Origin: Ructibacterium sp965146665
GTDB lineage: Bacteria > Bacillota > Clostridia > Monoglobales > Monoglobaceae
Length of the DNA stretch: 64,000 bases
Reading direction: 5' to 3'
Assembly (NCBI GenBank): GCA_965146665.1
Contig: CBCTHE010000015.1
Coordinates: 7,025-71,024 of the forward strand
Under the pieces are notes generated by a model. That model was given only the letters and a program-made list of their open reading frames with translations. It had not been told where the DNA came from and ran no database searches. The translations under genes and the position numbers were made by a program. This document shows positions 9,439 through 18,728 of this stretch, one piece after another (positions within the stretch are counted from its first letter, which is position 1; each line of letters opens with the position of its first letter).

Positions 9439-12051
9439 ATGAATAAGCAGGCTATTATGATTACAAAGCGGATCGGTGCCATGAGACGGGCGCTCCTGCC
9501 CTGTTTGCTGGCACTGTGTATGGCGGCGGGGACGCTGCTGTTTCCTGGAGCGGTCTCGGCCGCCCAGGGTGCCGGGGAGACGGTGCTGTTTGACATTCAC
9601 TATGACGGGGCGGGCGGTATGGTGACGCCTGTGAACCTGCCGGGTAAGGTTGACCCGGATACGGGCGGCCAGATTATATCGCCGTCCGCCGCCTTCAATT
9701 ACCAGGCGGACGGCAACGGAATCGACAGTCTGGGCAAGGAACTGGTGCTGTCCGTGCGGATCACGCCGCATGACAAGACTTCCAAGCGGCTGTTCCAGGG
9801 GTTTATACCCGCGGGCGGCAGCAACCGGGAGCTGATCTGGTTCAAGGAGTCTGAGGCGGGCTTTATGGCGGATGACCGGAACAAGGAAAAGGGAAACACC
9901 TTTTCCTATGAAGCGGGACATACCTACCGCTGTACCCTGACCATGAACCTGGTTTCCGGCCTCGCGGCAGCCAGTGCGCTGGACGAGACGGAGAACAAAA
10001 CGGTATTTCAAAAGGACAATCTGATTGTGCCGGAGATCTTCCCCTTCCTGCCCAGAATCAAGGTCAGCTTTGAGGGGGCGGAGAGCTCCTCCACCGTGCT
10101 TCATGAAATGAAGCTGGTCCAGCGAAAGCCCGCGGAGCAGGGAACCTTCCGCCAGATTGCCAATGTGTATTACGACCCGGACAAGGGAGCGATGATGCCG
10201 GAAGATTCAGCCCTGTTCAATTATGAGAACTGTCCGGACGCAAAAATCAATGCGGACGCCGGCGGGCTGGAGATGTTTGTTTGGGGAAACGAGTCGGACG
10301 GCGGCGCGGGACAGGGACAAGGCAAGTCATTTTACTGCAGAATGCCGGACGGCGGCGCGGAAACCCGGGACAAGACTGTGTTTATTGATTTTTGCATGTC
10401 CACGCCGGACTATGGGACAAACCGGAAGCTTTCGGCGGTCCATGAGGGCGGCACGACGGTCCTGTTTGAGTCCAATCCCAGCGGGGAATGCAAGTTTTTT
10501 ACAAAGACGGTGGGAAAACCGGATAATAACAAAAAGCTGAATATCCGGTTCCAGCTGGAGTTGTCCACCGGAAAGGCAAAGGCCTCTTTGATCGACATGA
10601 CAAGCAAAAAGATCGTATTTGAGCCAAAGGAATATGACATTGGCTTCAGAGAGCTGAAGGAACTGCGGATGGAGCTGTCCCCCAAGCAAAAGGACGGCAA
10701 AAAGGTGACCATTCTGCACAGTATCTCGGTCTGGCAGATGGAGAAGAACGGAATTACCCTCCGTCCCTATGCCGTGGGTATGCCGCCCTATACGGCGGGA
10801 GACACGGCCGAGCTCCGGCTGGAGCGGACCGGCGCCGCGCCCGCACAGGTGACGGCCTACTGCGACGGGACCAATCTCGGGACCCAGACGGAGGGCTATC
10901 GCTGGCAGACGCCGGTACTGACCCCGGGAACGCACAGCTTTTATGTAAACGCAATCTATGACAGCGGCGAAATCCTGACGGACGCCGTGCAGGTCACCGC
11001 AAAGAAGTATGAGGTCAAGGCCGCCTTTATGGACAGCGCCTGTGAAAGCGACGCGGACATGAAAAACGGCCTCAGCGGCGCCAGCGGCGGAACCAGTCCG
11101 GGCAAGGGGAAGATCACCTATGAACCCATGCCGGGCACAACCGGTCAGGGGAACGCTGTCAAGCTGGTACCCAGCGGCAAGGATATGCCCGCGGACGGCA
11201 AAATCGACGATTATAACCAGAATTTTAATATGTCCATACACGCGGAGAAAAAGGACGGCGCGCTGATTGTATGGGAAAACGACCTGATGCTGACCAGCGC
11301 CCCCTGGACCGAGGGCACGGACGTCAGCGGCGCCGCCGGCGTGGAGATCAAGATCATCCGCGAGGGCAAGGAGACGGCAGAGGATCTGCCCGCCGGGCAG
11401 TTTTTCAAGGCCCGGAAGGACGGCAATCTGTCCTTTGCGGGAACCGGGCTCACCGTTCCCTATGAACCGGGCGTCCTGTACCACCTCAAGTTCCAGATCA
11501 ATATGGAGACCGGGAAATATAATGTTGTGGTCAGCGATCCGTCAGGGCCGGTGTTCAGCGGCTATAACCTGACGCTGGATGACCTGTCCAAGGGCGGAAT
11601 TGCCGCGGTCACCCGGTTCAAATACCAGCAGAACGCGGTGCCGGGCCGGTCTGACATCGGGTCTTATGTGGACAATGTAAAGATCTATACCCAGGATGAG
11701 GCCGGGAGCTATATCAACGCGCTGGAGGTTCGGAAAGGCGGAACCGCGGTCTATGACCTGTCACAGGTCAGGGCGGGCGATGTCCTCACCCTGCGGGCCA
11801 GTCTGAAAAACAACGCGGGGGCTGAGGCCGCGGTTCCCACCGTGATCTTTGCGGTCCTGGATCAGGACGGCGGTCTGCTGGATGTGGTTCGGGCCGCGGG
11901 CACGGCAGCCGTTCCGGACGGGGTGGAATCCGAGCTGGTCACGGCGGAGCTGACAGCCAGGGCGGACTTTACCCAGGGGACCCGGATCAAAGCTTTTGTC
12001 TGGGATGGAATGGAGCGCATGGAGCCCCTGGCCGAGGCCAGAACTTATTAA
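9439..12051 (+). CDS. Secreted multidomain LamG-like surface protein, no catalytic domain recognised
   Basis: 870 aa with GAAAGGAG before the ATG. A signal peptide (core LLPCLLALCMAAGTLLF) is cleaved near VSA. An internal ATG at 9481 would give a more usual signal length, but the first ATG has the better ribosome binding site. The rest is beta-sandwich-like: two jelly-roll modules, an Ig-like segment near residues 450-515, another LamG-like domain (about 520-755) and a C-terminal domain ending VWDGMERMEPL. Residues about 300-440 share GTNR, SNPSG and an SPKQ-DG-K-T-LHS block with the N-terminal part of the upstream GH97 protein, so these modules are paralogous. A role in carbohydrate binding at the cell surface is inferred. 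No enzymatic motif was seen. Confidence 0.8.
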   Translation: MNKQAIMITKRIGAMRRALLPCLLALCMAAGTLLFPGAVSAAQGAGETVLFDIHYDGAGGMVTPVNLPGKVDPDTGGQIISPSAAFNYQADGNGIDSLGKELVLSVRITPHDKTSKRLFQGFIPAGGSNRELIWFKESEAGFMADDRNKEKGNTFSYEAGHTYRCTLTMNLVSGLAAASALDETENKTVFQKDNLIVPEIFPFLPRIKVSFEGAESSSTVLHEMKLVQRKPAEQGTFRQIANVYYDPDKGAMMPEDSALFNYENCPDAKINADAGGLEMFVWGNESDGGAGQGQGKSFYCRMPDGGAETRDKTVFIDFCMSTPDYGTNRKLSAVHEGGTTVLFESNPSGECKFFTKTVGKPDNNKKLNIRFQLELSTGKAKASLIDMTSKKIVFEPKEYDIGFRELKELRMELSPKQKDGKKVTILHSISVWQMEKNGITLRPYAVGMPPYTAGDTAELRLERTGAAPAQVTAYCDGTNLGTQTEGYRWQTPVLTPGTHSFYVNAIYDSGEILTDAVQVTAKKYEVKAAFMDSACESDADMKNGLSGASGGTSPGKGKITYEPMPGTTGQGNAVKLVPSGKDMPADGKIDDYNQNFNMSIHAEKKDGALIVWENDLMLTSAPWTEGTDVSGAAGVEIKIIREGKETAEDLPAGQFFKARKDGNLSFAGTGLTVPYEPGVLYHLKFQINMETGKYNVVVSDPSGPVFSGYNLTLDDLSKGGIAAVTRFKYQQNAVPGRSDIGSYVDNVKIYTQDEAGSYINALEVRKGGTAVYDLSQVRAGDVLTLRASLKNNAGAEAAVPTVIFAVLDQDGGLLDVVRAAGTAAVPDGVESELVTAELTARADFTQGTRIKAFVWDGMERMEPLAEARTY

Positions 12052-12069
12052 GAGAAACGAGGTGCAAAT

Positions 12070-13722
12070 ATGAAGAAACCGATCATGAAATTCCTGACGC
12101 TGGCCTGTGCCGCCGCAATGCTGCCGGTACCGGCAGCTGCCGCACCCATTGACGGGGTCAGGCAGGACAATGTAAAGCGCCAGGTGGTCATTGCGGGCTC
12201 TCTGGATGCGTCCTGTGCAGGCCGCGGCGTGACAGTTGCGCTTTTGCCGGAGGATAAGGCAAGCCTGGCGGAACCGGAATTTTCAGACTTCAGCTACCTG
12301 AAGCAGACCGCCCTGGACCAGAACGGCGGCTATCAGGCGGCGTTCGCGCTGGAGTCCGGCTCCGGCAGTTATGTGGCCCGGGTATACATTGATGGTATGG
12401 CCGCGGCAGAGGAAAAGACCTTTGCGTTCTATTCCTTTGCAGAGGCGGATGCGTATCTGGAACAGATCAACGCCGGCGATCCGGCCGGGCTCAAGACCCT
12501 GCTGGAAGCCCACAGGGCGGAGATCGGAATCGACACCGGGCTATACCGTGCCATGCTCAGCGGCGGGCACAGCCTGACGCGGGTTTACCAGGCGGCCGCG
12601 GAGCATGCGGATTTTTCATCGCTGGGGGAGTTTATCCTGTTTTTTGAGGAACAGCTCCGTCTGGCGGCGGCCGGGACGGGTGACAGTGAAATTGCGAGAT
12701 TGTTGGTGGAAGAGAACGCGGCGCTTTGGCAGGGGCTTCTGGCCTATGAGAGCTATGGGGCCATGGACGAAAGTGTCCGGCGTGTGGTATATGAAAAGCT
12801 GGGGGACCTGCCCTTTGAAAATGACGCTTCCCTGAAAGCGGCCTTTGTTCAGGCGGTCCTGCTGGCACAGATCCAGACCCAGGCCTGGCAGGGGGTTATG
12901 AGCCTGCTCAAGGGTCCGCTGGATCCGGAGGCCGGGCTCAGCCTCACGAACTTCAACCGGTATCCCAGCGAGGTATCCAAGGCCATTGCCGGAGAGCGGT
13001 ATGACAGTGTCCGCGCGTTGCAGACGGCCATGGACAGCGTCAAAGGCGGCTCCGGGAACAGCGGCGGCCACGGCGGCACAGGTTCTGGAGGCGGCGGGGG
13101 CGGCGGCTTCACCAGCAAAGGTGAGGAACCCGGCAGTGAACCGGTCCAGCCGGAGGAAGCGGATAAGAGCTTTCACGATCTGGAGGGCTATGACTGGGCG
13201 AAGCCAGGAATTGAGGCTCTGGCACAGCGGGGCATTCTCAACGGTGTGGCGGAAAACCAGTTTGCGCCCGGCGCGCAGGTAACCCGGGAGGAGTTTGTGG
13301 CCATGCTGGTCCGAGCGTTTCCCATGCGGTACAGCGGCGGTCCCGCGGACTTTGCCGATGTCCCAACAGGGGCTTGGTTTGAACAGGTGGTCGCCGCCGC
13401 GCAGGAAAACGGGATCGTGAATGGGATCGGCGGCGGATTCTTTGGCATTGGCCGCCCCATCACCAGAGAGGAGCTGGCGAAAATGGCGTTTTACACTCTG
13501 GAAAAGCTGGCGGGCACAGAGGTGTCAGGCAGTTCCGCCGTCTTTACGGACGAGACGGCCATTGCAGACTGGGCCCGGCCCTCTGTGGATGCAATGGCGG
13601 AGCTGGGTATTATCAACGGCTATGAGGACGGCGGTTTCCATCCCCAGGACAATGCGACCCGTGCGGAGGCGGCCAAGATCATATACGGTATGCTGCAGCG
13701 GACAGGAGGGATTGAGGCATGA
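12070..13722 (+). CDS. Exported protein with three C-terminal S-layer homology domains
   Basis: 550 aa. A signal peptide (FLTLACAAAMLPVPAAA) is followed by a mostly helical region of unknown function (about 30-330). A Gly/Ser-rich linker (about 335-358) leads to three SLH repeats: about 370-420 (FHDLEGYDWAKPGIEAL), about 430-480 (DFADVPTGAWFEQVV) and about 495-545 (VFTDETAIADWARPSVDAM). Each carries the ITRxE or TRAE type motif. SLH triplets bind pyruvylated secondary cell-wall polymer in Gram-positive bacteria, so this protein should be held on the wall. It lies 18 bp after the upstream gene, and its stop overlaps the next start (ATGA). It may anchor or organise the polysaccharide-degrading machinery, which is inference from position. 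Confidence 0.85.
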   Translation: MKKPIMKFLTLACAAAMLPVPAAAAPIDGVRQDNVKRQVVIAGSLDASCAGRGVTVALLPEDKASLAEPEFSDFSYLKQTALDQNGGYQAAFALESGSGSYVARVYIDGMAAAEEKTFAFYSFAEADAYLEQINAGDPAGLKTLLEAHRAEIGIDTGLYRAMLSGGHSLTRVYQAAAEHADFSSLGEFILFFEEQLRLAAAGTGDSEIARLLVEENAALWQGLLAYESYGAMDESVRRVVYEKLGDLPFENDASLKAAFVQAVLLAQIQTQAWQGVMSLLKGPLDPEAGLSLTNFNRYPSEVSKAIAGERYDSVRALQTAMDSVKGGSGNSGGHGGTGSGGGGGGGFTSKGEEPGSEPVQPEEADKSFHDLEGYDWAKPGIEALAQRGILNGVAENQFAPGAQVTREEFVAMLVRAFPMRYSGGPADFADVPTGAWFEQVVAAAQENGIVNGIGGGFFGIGRPITREELAKMAFYTLEKLAGTEVSGSSAVFTDETAIADWARPSVDAMAELGIINGYEDGGFHPQDNATRAEAAKIIYGMLQRTGGIEA

Positions 13723-16289
13723 CAAAAAGAGGGATACTGCCGGCCATTCTGGCTGTGCTGTTGTGCTGGGGCGCGGTTTTCACGCCAGCGTCTGGGGCCG
13801 CGGCTGAACCGGCCGCGGATACCGGCAGTCATGAAATCATGATGCTCAAGGCGCTTGGAATCATCAAAAACTATGGAAAGGACGGATATGTTCCGTCCTA
13901 TGCCATCACCCGGGGCGAGGTTGCGGTTATGATTCTGAATATGCTGGGGATGGATCCCGGCGTCAAAATCGGAGAGGAACAGACCGAGGAATGGGCGGCG
14001 CCTGCCATGGAAAAGGTTGCCCAGATGGGGATCATGACCGATCCCAGCGCGGAGCCCATTCTGTATCAGGACCTGGTGACGGTGCTGGTCCGGGCCTCCG
14101 GCTATGAGCTGGCGGCGCAGGATAACGGCGGCTATCCTGCGGGCTATCTGAAAATGGGGAGCAGGGCCGGGATCACCACCGGGGTTTCCGGTACGCCGGA
14201 CGGCCAGGTGAGCAAGGCCATGGCCGCGCGGATGTTCTGCCAGACGGCGACGGCTGATATGGTGGTGCAGACTGGCTTCGGTACGGAGAGCACCTTTGAG
14301 GTGGTCCCTGGGAAGACCATCCTGTCGGAATATCGGAAGATCTACGAGGTCACAGGCCGGCTGACCGGCACGGAGGCCGCCACCCTGTCCAGCGAGACAG
14401 GCACAGAGCTGGGGACGGTCTCAATCGACAACTTGACCTATGAGACGGGCAACACCAATCCGGACGGCCTTCTTGGCTATGAAATTCAGGCGTTTTACCA
14501 GCTGGATTCCAGCGAGACGCGGACCTTGCTGTATCTCCAGCCCCGCCCGGGCTGGAACCGGGTGACCACTGTGGAGGCGGAGGACCTTCAATCCTTTTCC
14601 GGCAACACCTATACCTACCGCACCGAGACCGGGGCGGAGCGCACGGTCTCCATATCGCCAAAGGCGGATGTGATCTACAACAACAAGCCTGTGCTGGCGC
14701 CGGAGGAAAGCCTGTTCCTGCCGGAGGAGGGGAAGGTTGCGCTCATCTCTGTGGCCTCCGGACCGGTCGATCTGGTGGTTATCACGGCCTATCAGACTCT
14801 GGTGGTCCAGTATTACAGCCAGGAGTCCAAGACGCTTTATGACAAATACGCCGGACAGCCGGTGGTCATGGACCCGGACGACCCGGAAACCGTGGTCTCT
14901 TTGAGGGATGTGACCGGAAAGGCAGTCCAGCCGGGCTCTCTGAAGCCCATGGATGTAGTCACCGTGGTGCAGAGTGCGGACGGACGGTATGTGCAGGGGA
15001 CGGTATCCCGGGCTGCGGCCGGCGGAATGCTCAGCTATGTCCGCCTGCAGGAAAAGGACAGCGTTGTCAAGATCGACGGCACAGAATATGAGCTGTGCCG
15101 GAGCTTTGAGCTCCACGGGGAGATGACGATGAAGGCCGGAACCAATGTCAAGCTCTACCTGGACGCCAGCGGCCGTGTGGCCGCGGCGGAGCTTCAGTCC
15201 TCCTCCCTGCAGGTGGGGTATCTGACCATGGCGGCGCTGGATACCAGCTTTGAATCCACCCTGAAACTACGGATCTTCACCTCTGGCGGCGACTTTGCGG
15301 AGCTGGAATGCGCGGGCCGGGTAAAGCTGGACGGGGAGACCGTCTCTCAGGTGCAGGGGCTCCGTCAGCGCCTGCAGGACGCCAACGCCGGGCAGGAGGC
15401 TCAGCTGATCCAATACCGGACCAATGCGGACGGCCAGGTGGCGGAAATTGACACCCAGCGGTTTGATGAGAAGCTGGAGTCTTTGGATTCCCTGCGGCTG
15501 AGCACCCCGCTTTCCAGCCTTGCCTATAAAAACAATACCAAGATATTCGGCAACAAACTGGCTGTGGACGGGGACACCATCATTATGAACGTGCCAAAGG
15601 ACGGCGACAGGCATGACGACGCACTCTATGAGATCAAAAGCCTGGGATATTTTGCGAATGACAGTTCCTATGTGATAGAGGGGTACACCACCAGAGATAC
15701 CTTTGGCGCCGTGCAGGTTGTGGTGATGTATGACCAGAGCTCCGGCAGTACATTGGATAAGACCTCCGCCATTGCGGTGGTGGAGAGCGTGGGCCGTGTT
15801 TATGATCCGGAGACCGGCGAGACCCTTGACCAGATCGTATGCTATGGGAACGACGGCGGAACGCTGTCTGTGGAGGATGGGATCGACCTCTCGCAGATCA
15901 GGGGCGGCGACGTCATCCGGTTCAGCAAGGGACAGGGCCAGATCAAAAAGCTGGAGAAGATCTATGACTATGAAAGCGGCGCCAAGACCGGCGCGGCGGA
16001 TCCGGGCGGCACGTCCACGGTTCTGGGCTATGTCTATTACAAGGACGCGCCGTATATTCGGGTTTCCACGGTGAACCCGGCGGAGGAAACGGTGACGGAG
16101 GACAATCTTCTGCTCTACAAGGCGGATGCCTTCACCGCGTATCTGTATGACGGAACCCTGAAGGAGCCCGAGGTGGTGACCACCAATGTCAGTGAGATGC
16201 TGGATTACTACCATGCCGGAGAGGACTGCGCCAAGGTGCTGATCGCCACGCGCAACAATGACCCGACCACGCTGATTGTGATTCGGTAA
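13719..16289 (+). CDS. SLH-domain surface protein, paralogue of the 53845-56646 protein
   Basis: 856 aa; the start overlaps the upstream stop by 4 bp. A signal peptide (LPAILAVLLCWGAVFTPASG) precedes about three degenerate SLH units (about 35-200). A long beta-rich region follows (about 215-856) containing a TGRLTGTEAATL unit, a YNNKPVL box near 320-325 and an LQVGYLTMA box near 495. The same order, with IEGVVTANAAADL, YNNRPLVSAE and LQYGYVVGA, occurs in the protein at 53845-56646, which also precedes or follows a heparinase-like gene. No catalytic motif is visible. Function is unknown. Anchoring to wall polymer through the N-terminal SLH units follows from the family; a scaffold or glycan-binding role is inference. 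Confidence 0.8.
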   Translation: MTKRGILPAILAVLLCWGAVFTPASGAAAEPAADTGSHEIMMLKALGIIKNYGKDGYVPSYAITRGEVAVMILNMLGMDPGVKIGEEQTEEWAAPAMEKVAQMGIMTDPSAEPILYQDLVTVLVRASGYELAAQDNGGYPAGYLKMGSRAGITTGVSGTPDGQVSKAMAARMFCQTATADMVVQTGFGTESTFEVVPGKTILSEYRKIYEVTGRLTGTEAATLSSETGTELGTVSIDNLTYETGNTNPDGLLGYEIQAFYQLDSSETRTLLYLQPRPGWNRVTTVEAEDLQSFSGNTYTYRTETGAERTVSISPKADVIYNNKPVLAPEESLFLPEEGKVALISVASGPVDLVVITAYQTLVVQYYSQESKTLYDKYAGQPVVMDPDDPETVVSLRDVTGKAVQPGSLKPMDVVTVVQSADGRYVQGTVSRAAAGGMLSYVRLQEKDSVVKIDGTEYELCRSFELHGEMTMKAGTNVKLYLDASGRVAAAELQSSSLQVGYLTMAALDTSFESTLKLRIFTSGGDFAELECAGRVKLDGETVSQVQGLRQRLQDANAGQEAQLIQYRTNADGQVAEIDTQRFDEKLESLDSLRLSTPLSSLAYKNNTKIFGNKLAVDGDTIIMNVPKDGDRHDDALYEIKSLGYFANDSSYVIEGYTTRDTFGAVQVVVMYDQSSGSTLDKTSAIAVVESVGRVYDPETGETLDQIVCYGNDGGTLSVEDGIDLSQIRGGDVIRFSKGQGQIKKLEKIYDYESGAKTGAADPGGTSTVLGYVYYKDAPYIRVSTVNPAEETVTEDNLLLYKADAFTAYLYDGTLKEPEVVTTNVSEMLDYYHAGEDCAKVLIATRNNDPTTLIVIR

Positions 16290-16309
16290 GAGACTTGCAG
16301 ACAGATGTG

Positions 16310-16345
16310 AAAAGGACGCCTTCCGTTTGGAAAGCGTCCTTTTTT
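16310..16345 (+). terminator. Rho-independent terminator after the surface-protein cluster
   Basis: Stem 16310-16319 pairs with 16334-16343, with further pairing inside the loop, and runs into a T tract. The A-rich left side could also serve the minus-strand permease gene that ends at 16352. Confidence 0.85.
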
Positions 16346-16351
16346 GTGCGT

Positions 16352-17932
16352 TTACTGCCGGAGCTTGAAGGTTCTGGGGGCCAGCCGGTAAGCGAGCACC
16401 AGAGCCGCCGCGGCATACAGAAGGCAGAAGGCGGAGACCAGAATGCCGAAGGTCAGCGTGGGCATCTCCTTGCCCATGGCAAAATAGCAGATGAAGTAAG
16501 TGATAAAGTTCACGGCGGAGTAGACCGGGTTTTTGATCTCCATGCTGATGTTATAGGGCTGGAGCAGATAGTACATGACCAGCGTGTGAACGGAGAAGAA
16601 CACGGACATAGCCAGAATGGACACGAACAGCACCAGATAGTTAACCGGATTTTCCGTGCCGCCGGAGAGCAGGAGCAGCAGGGGCAGTCCCAGGGCAATG
16701 ACAGAGGCTGGGGCCAGATTGATGGCGATGACATACCTGAGCCGAGCCGTGAAAAGCGCCAGAATAGCTTTGGGCTGGCGGTAGAACCGGTAGGTGAGCA
16801 TGCTGTGGTCGCAGTTGAGGAACATGGCCTGGGTGATTCCTCTGCCCAGATTGATGAGGTACATCACAAAAAGAAAATAGGGCAGGAAGGTCAGCATCAG
16901 GCCGTTGACCACGGCCCGTACCTCTGCGGAGAAGACACAGGCCGCGGCGGCCGCGGCCAGAACAGCCAGCAGGAGAACGGTGAGCTTTTTTGCGGATTTG
17001 GTCAGAAGTCTGGAGTGCCGTTTCATAAACAGGTCGTTGAAGTAGGCATAGCCGGATTTGACGCTGGTCTGGCTCAGGTCGGCCTGAATTTTTTTCTGGT
17101 ACGCCGCCTGCATGCCCTGAGTGGAGGCGGTGACGTTTATGGCAAAGCTGTCCGGCGTCAGCAGTGTCCGGTAAATGGCTCGGTATTCCCGGAACCGCCA
17201 GACATACCCAAAGGCCCAGACCCCGCCTGCCACAGCCAGGACGGCCAGAAGGGCAAAGGCAAGTCCGTTCATGGCATAGCCCAGCACGGGCGGGGCGTAG
17301 GCCGCGGCGGTGAGCACCGCCGCCCCTGTCCAGACCAGGGGCGTGGGCAGATTTTCGTTCCGGACCTTTTCCCCGTCCCGGCAGTCGCGGAGCACAGCTG
17401 CGGTCAGAATGAGTTTCACGCCGCAGACAAACAGGGGCATCAGCAGACAGGTCAGGACATTGACCCCGGCCAGAAGGCCGAACAGCAGCGTGAAGGGCAG
17501 AAAGCCCGCCGCTGTTTTCAGCAGGAAATACAGATAGTTGGACAGGGTATAGTCCCGGGCGTCCATCCCCATCAGAAACATGGCGTAGTATTTGTCCTTG
17601 GTTGGGTTAAAAATCTGGGTGTTCAGAAGCCCGCCGATCAGGGTCATAAAAAAGAAGATATGCACAAAGGCGTCCGGCTTCGCGGTCTTTGTGAGCGGAA
17701 GCGCCGCAAAGACCATAAGACCCAGATACAGTGCCTTGCCCAGAAAGACGGTGCCCAGTTCCATCAGTGCCGCCACAGCCATGGCAAAGAGCTTCAGGCC
17801 CTGATTGGAATACAGGGAATCCGGAAGAATCCGTTTGACCAGAGGCGTGGATTTCAGAGCATACAGGATGCTGTTGGTCCGGTAGGTGATTTTCAGCCGA
17901 AAGGACAGCAGGAAGGCCTCAATCATTTTCAT
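16352..17932 (-). CDS. ABC transporter permease, large ABC-2-like membrane protein
   Basis: 526 aa from the ATG at 17932; this start overlaps the end of the ATPase gene by 14 bp. A longer frame would run antisense-deep into the ATPase and is unlikely. Many hydrophobic segments are visible, e.g. FLPFTLLFGLLAGVNVLTCL and LLLAVLAAAAAACVF, arranged as two membrane bundles separated by a polar stretch near residues 255-300 (QKKIQADLSQTSVKSGYAYF). It should form the membrane pore for the adjacent ATPase. No family name can be assigned with confidence. The substrate is unknown; export of a peptide, lipid or drug is possible. Confidence 0.8.
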   Translation of the reverse strand: MKMIEAFLLSFRLKITYRTNSILYALKSTPLVKRILPDSLYSNQGLKLFAMAVAALMELGTVFLGKALYLGLMVFAALPLTKTAKPDAFVHIFFFMTLIGGLLNTQIFNPTKDKYYAMFLMGMDARDYTLSNYLYFLLKTAAGFLPFTLLFGLLAGVNVLTCLLMPLFVCGVKLILTAAVLRDCRDGEKVRNENLPTPLVWTGAAVLTAAAYAPPVLGYAMNGLAFALLAVLAVAGGVWAFGYVWRFREYRAIYRTLLTPDSFAINVTASTQGMQAAYQKKIQADLSQTSVKSGYAYFNDLFMKRHSRLLTKSAKKLTVLLLAVLAAAAAACVFSAEVRAVVNGLMLTFLPYFLFVMYLINLGRGITQAMFLNCDHSMLTYRFYRQPKAILALFTARLRYVIAINLAPASVIALGLPLLLLLSGGTENPVNYLVLFVSILAMSVFFSVHTLVMYYLLQPYNISMEIKNPVYSAVNFITYFICYFAMGKEMPTLTFGILVSAFCLLYAAAALVLAYRLAPRTFKLRQ

Positions 17933-18626
17933 CACCCCGCAGTGCGCTGATAATTTTGTCTTTAAAGGCCGTGTTGTCCAGGTTTTCCTTTGGTACGGCC
18001 TCCAGAACGCCATCGTTCAGAATGACGATCTCATCGCAGAGATCCAGGGCCAGCTCCATAATATGGGTGGAAAAAATGATGATGTGCTCCTGTTTGATCC
18101 GGCGGAGCAGCTGTTTCATCTCGTCCGCCACCACCACGTCAAAGGAGGTCAGGGGCTCATCCAGCAGCAGAATCCCGGGATCCGCAATGAAGTTCACCAG
18201 CATCTGCATCTTATTTTTCATGCCGTGGGAATAGTCCTTGAGCAGTTTATCCCGGTCCTCCGGCTCAATTTTCATGAAGTCGAAATAGGCGTCAATGGGC
18301 TTGGGCGCGGTCAGACGTTTCCGGTTGATGTCCAGAAAGAATTTCAAAAACTCCCGGCCGGTCAGAAATTCCGGCACAACCGGCGTGGACAGCACATAGC
18401 CGATGTCCTCGGCCGCAATGGCGCGCCGCCGGCCGTTTTCCTCGATCTCAAAACTGCCGCTCTCGGCCCGGATATCCTCGTTGATGCAGTTGAAAAGGGT
18501 GGTCTTGCCCGCGCCGTTTCTGCCCAGCAGGCCGTAAATCTTCCCCTTTTCAAAGGTGAAGGAGGCGCCGCGCAGGACCTCCTTGGTGCCAAAGCTTTTT
18601 TTGATGTCTGTGATGATCAGGTTCAT
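17919..18626 (-). CDS. ABC transporter ATP-binding protein
   Basis: 235 aa, with GGAGG 7 nt before the ATG. Walker A is GRNGAGKTT (about 35-43). The signature motif is the degenerate YSHGMKNKM (about 141) in place of LSGGQ. Walker B is ILLLDEPLT and the switch His is in STHI. This pattern suits the single-domain ATPases of ABC-2-type exporters. It is translationally coupled with the downstream permease. The G+C palindrome at 18643-18657 lies just upstream of the ribosome binding site and could affect initiation. Substrate is not predictable from the ATPase. Confidence 0.92.
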   Translation of the reverse strand: MNLIITDIKKSFGTKEVLRGASFTFEKGKIYGLLGRNGAGKTTLFNCINEDIRAESGSFEIEENGRRRAIAAEDIGYVLSTPVVPEFLTGREFLKFFLDINRKRLTAPKPIDAYFDFMKIEPEDRDKLLKDYSHGMKNKMQMLVNFIADPGILLLDEPLTSFDVVVADEMKQLLRRIKQEHIIIFSTHIMELALDLCDEIVILNDGVLEAVPKENLDNTAFKDKIISALRGDEND

Positions 18627-18728
18627 TCGTATTCCTCCAATCGGCGCGCTGCGCGCCCCTGTGTTTGGTTATAAGAGAGCCGAAACCATGCGATTTCAAA
18701 AGGCAGATTTCGCAAACTCAATATCATT

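Noticed and set aside
16295..17950. 551-codon plus-strand frame opposite the ABC permease
   Set aside because: Gln/Gly/His-rich shadow of a membrane protein gene with no ribosome binding site.
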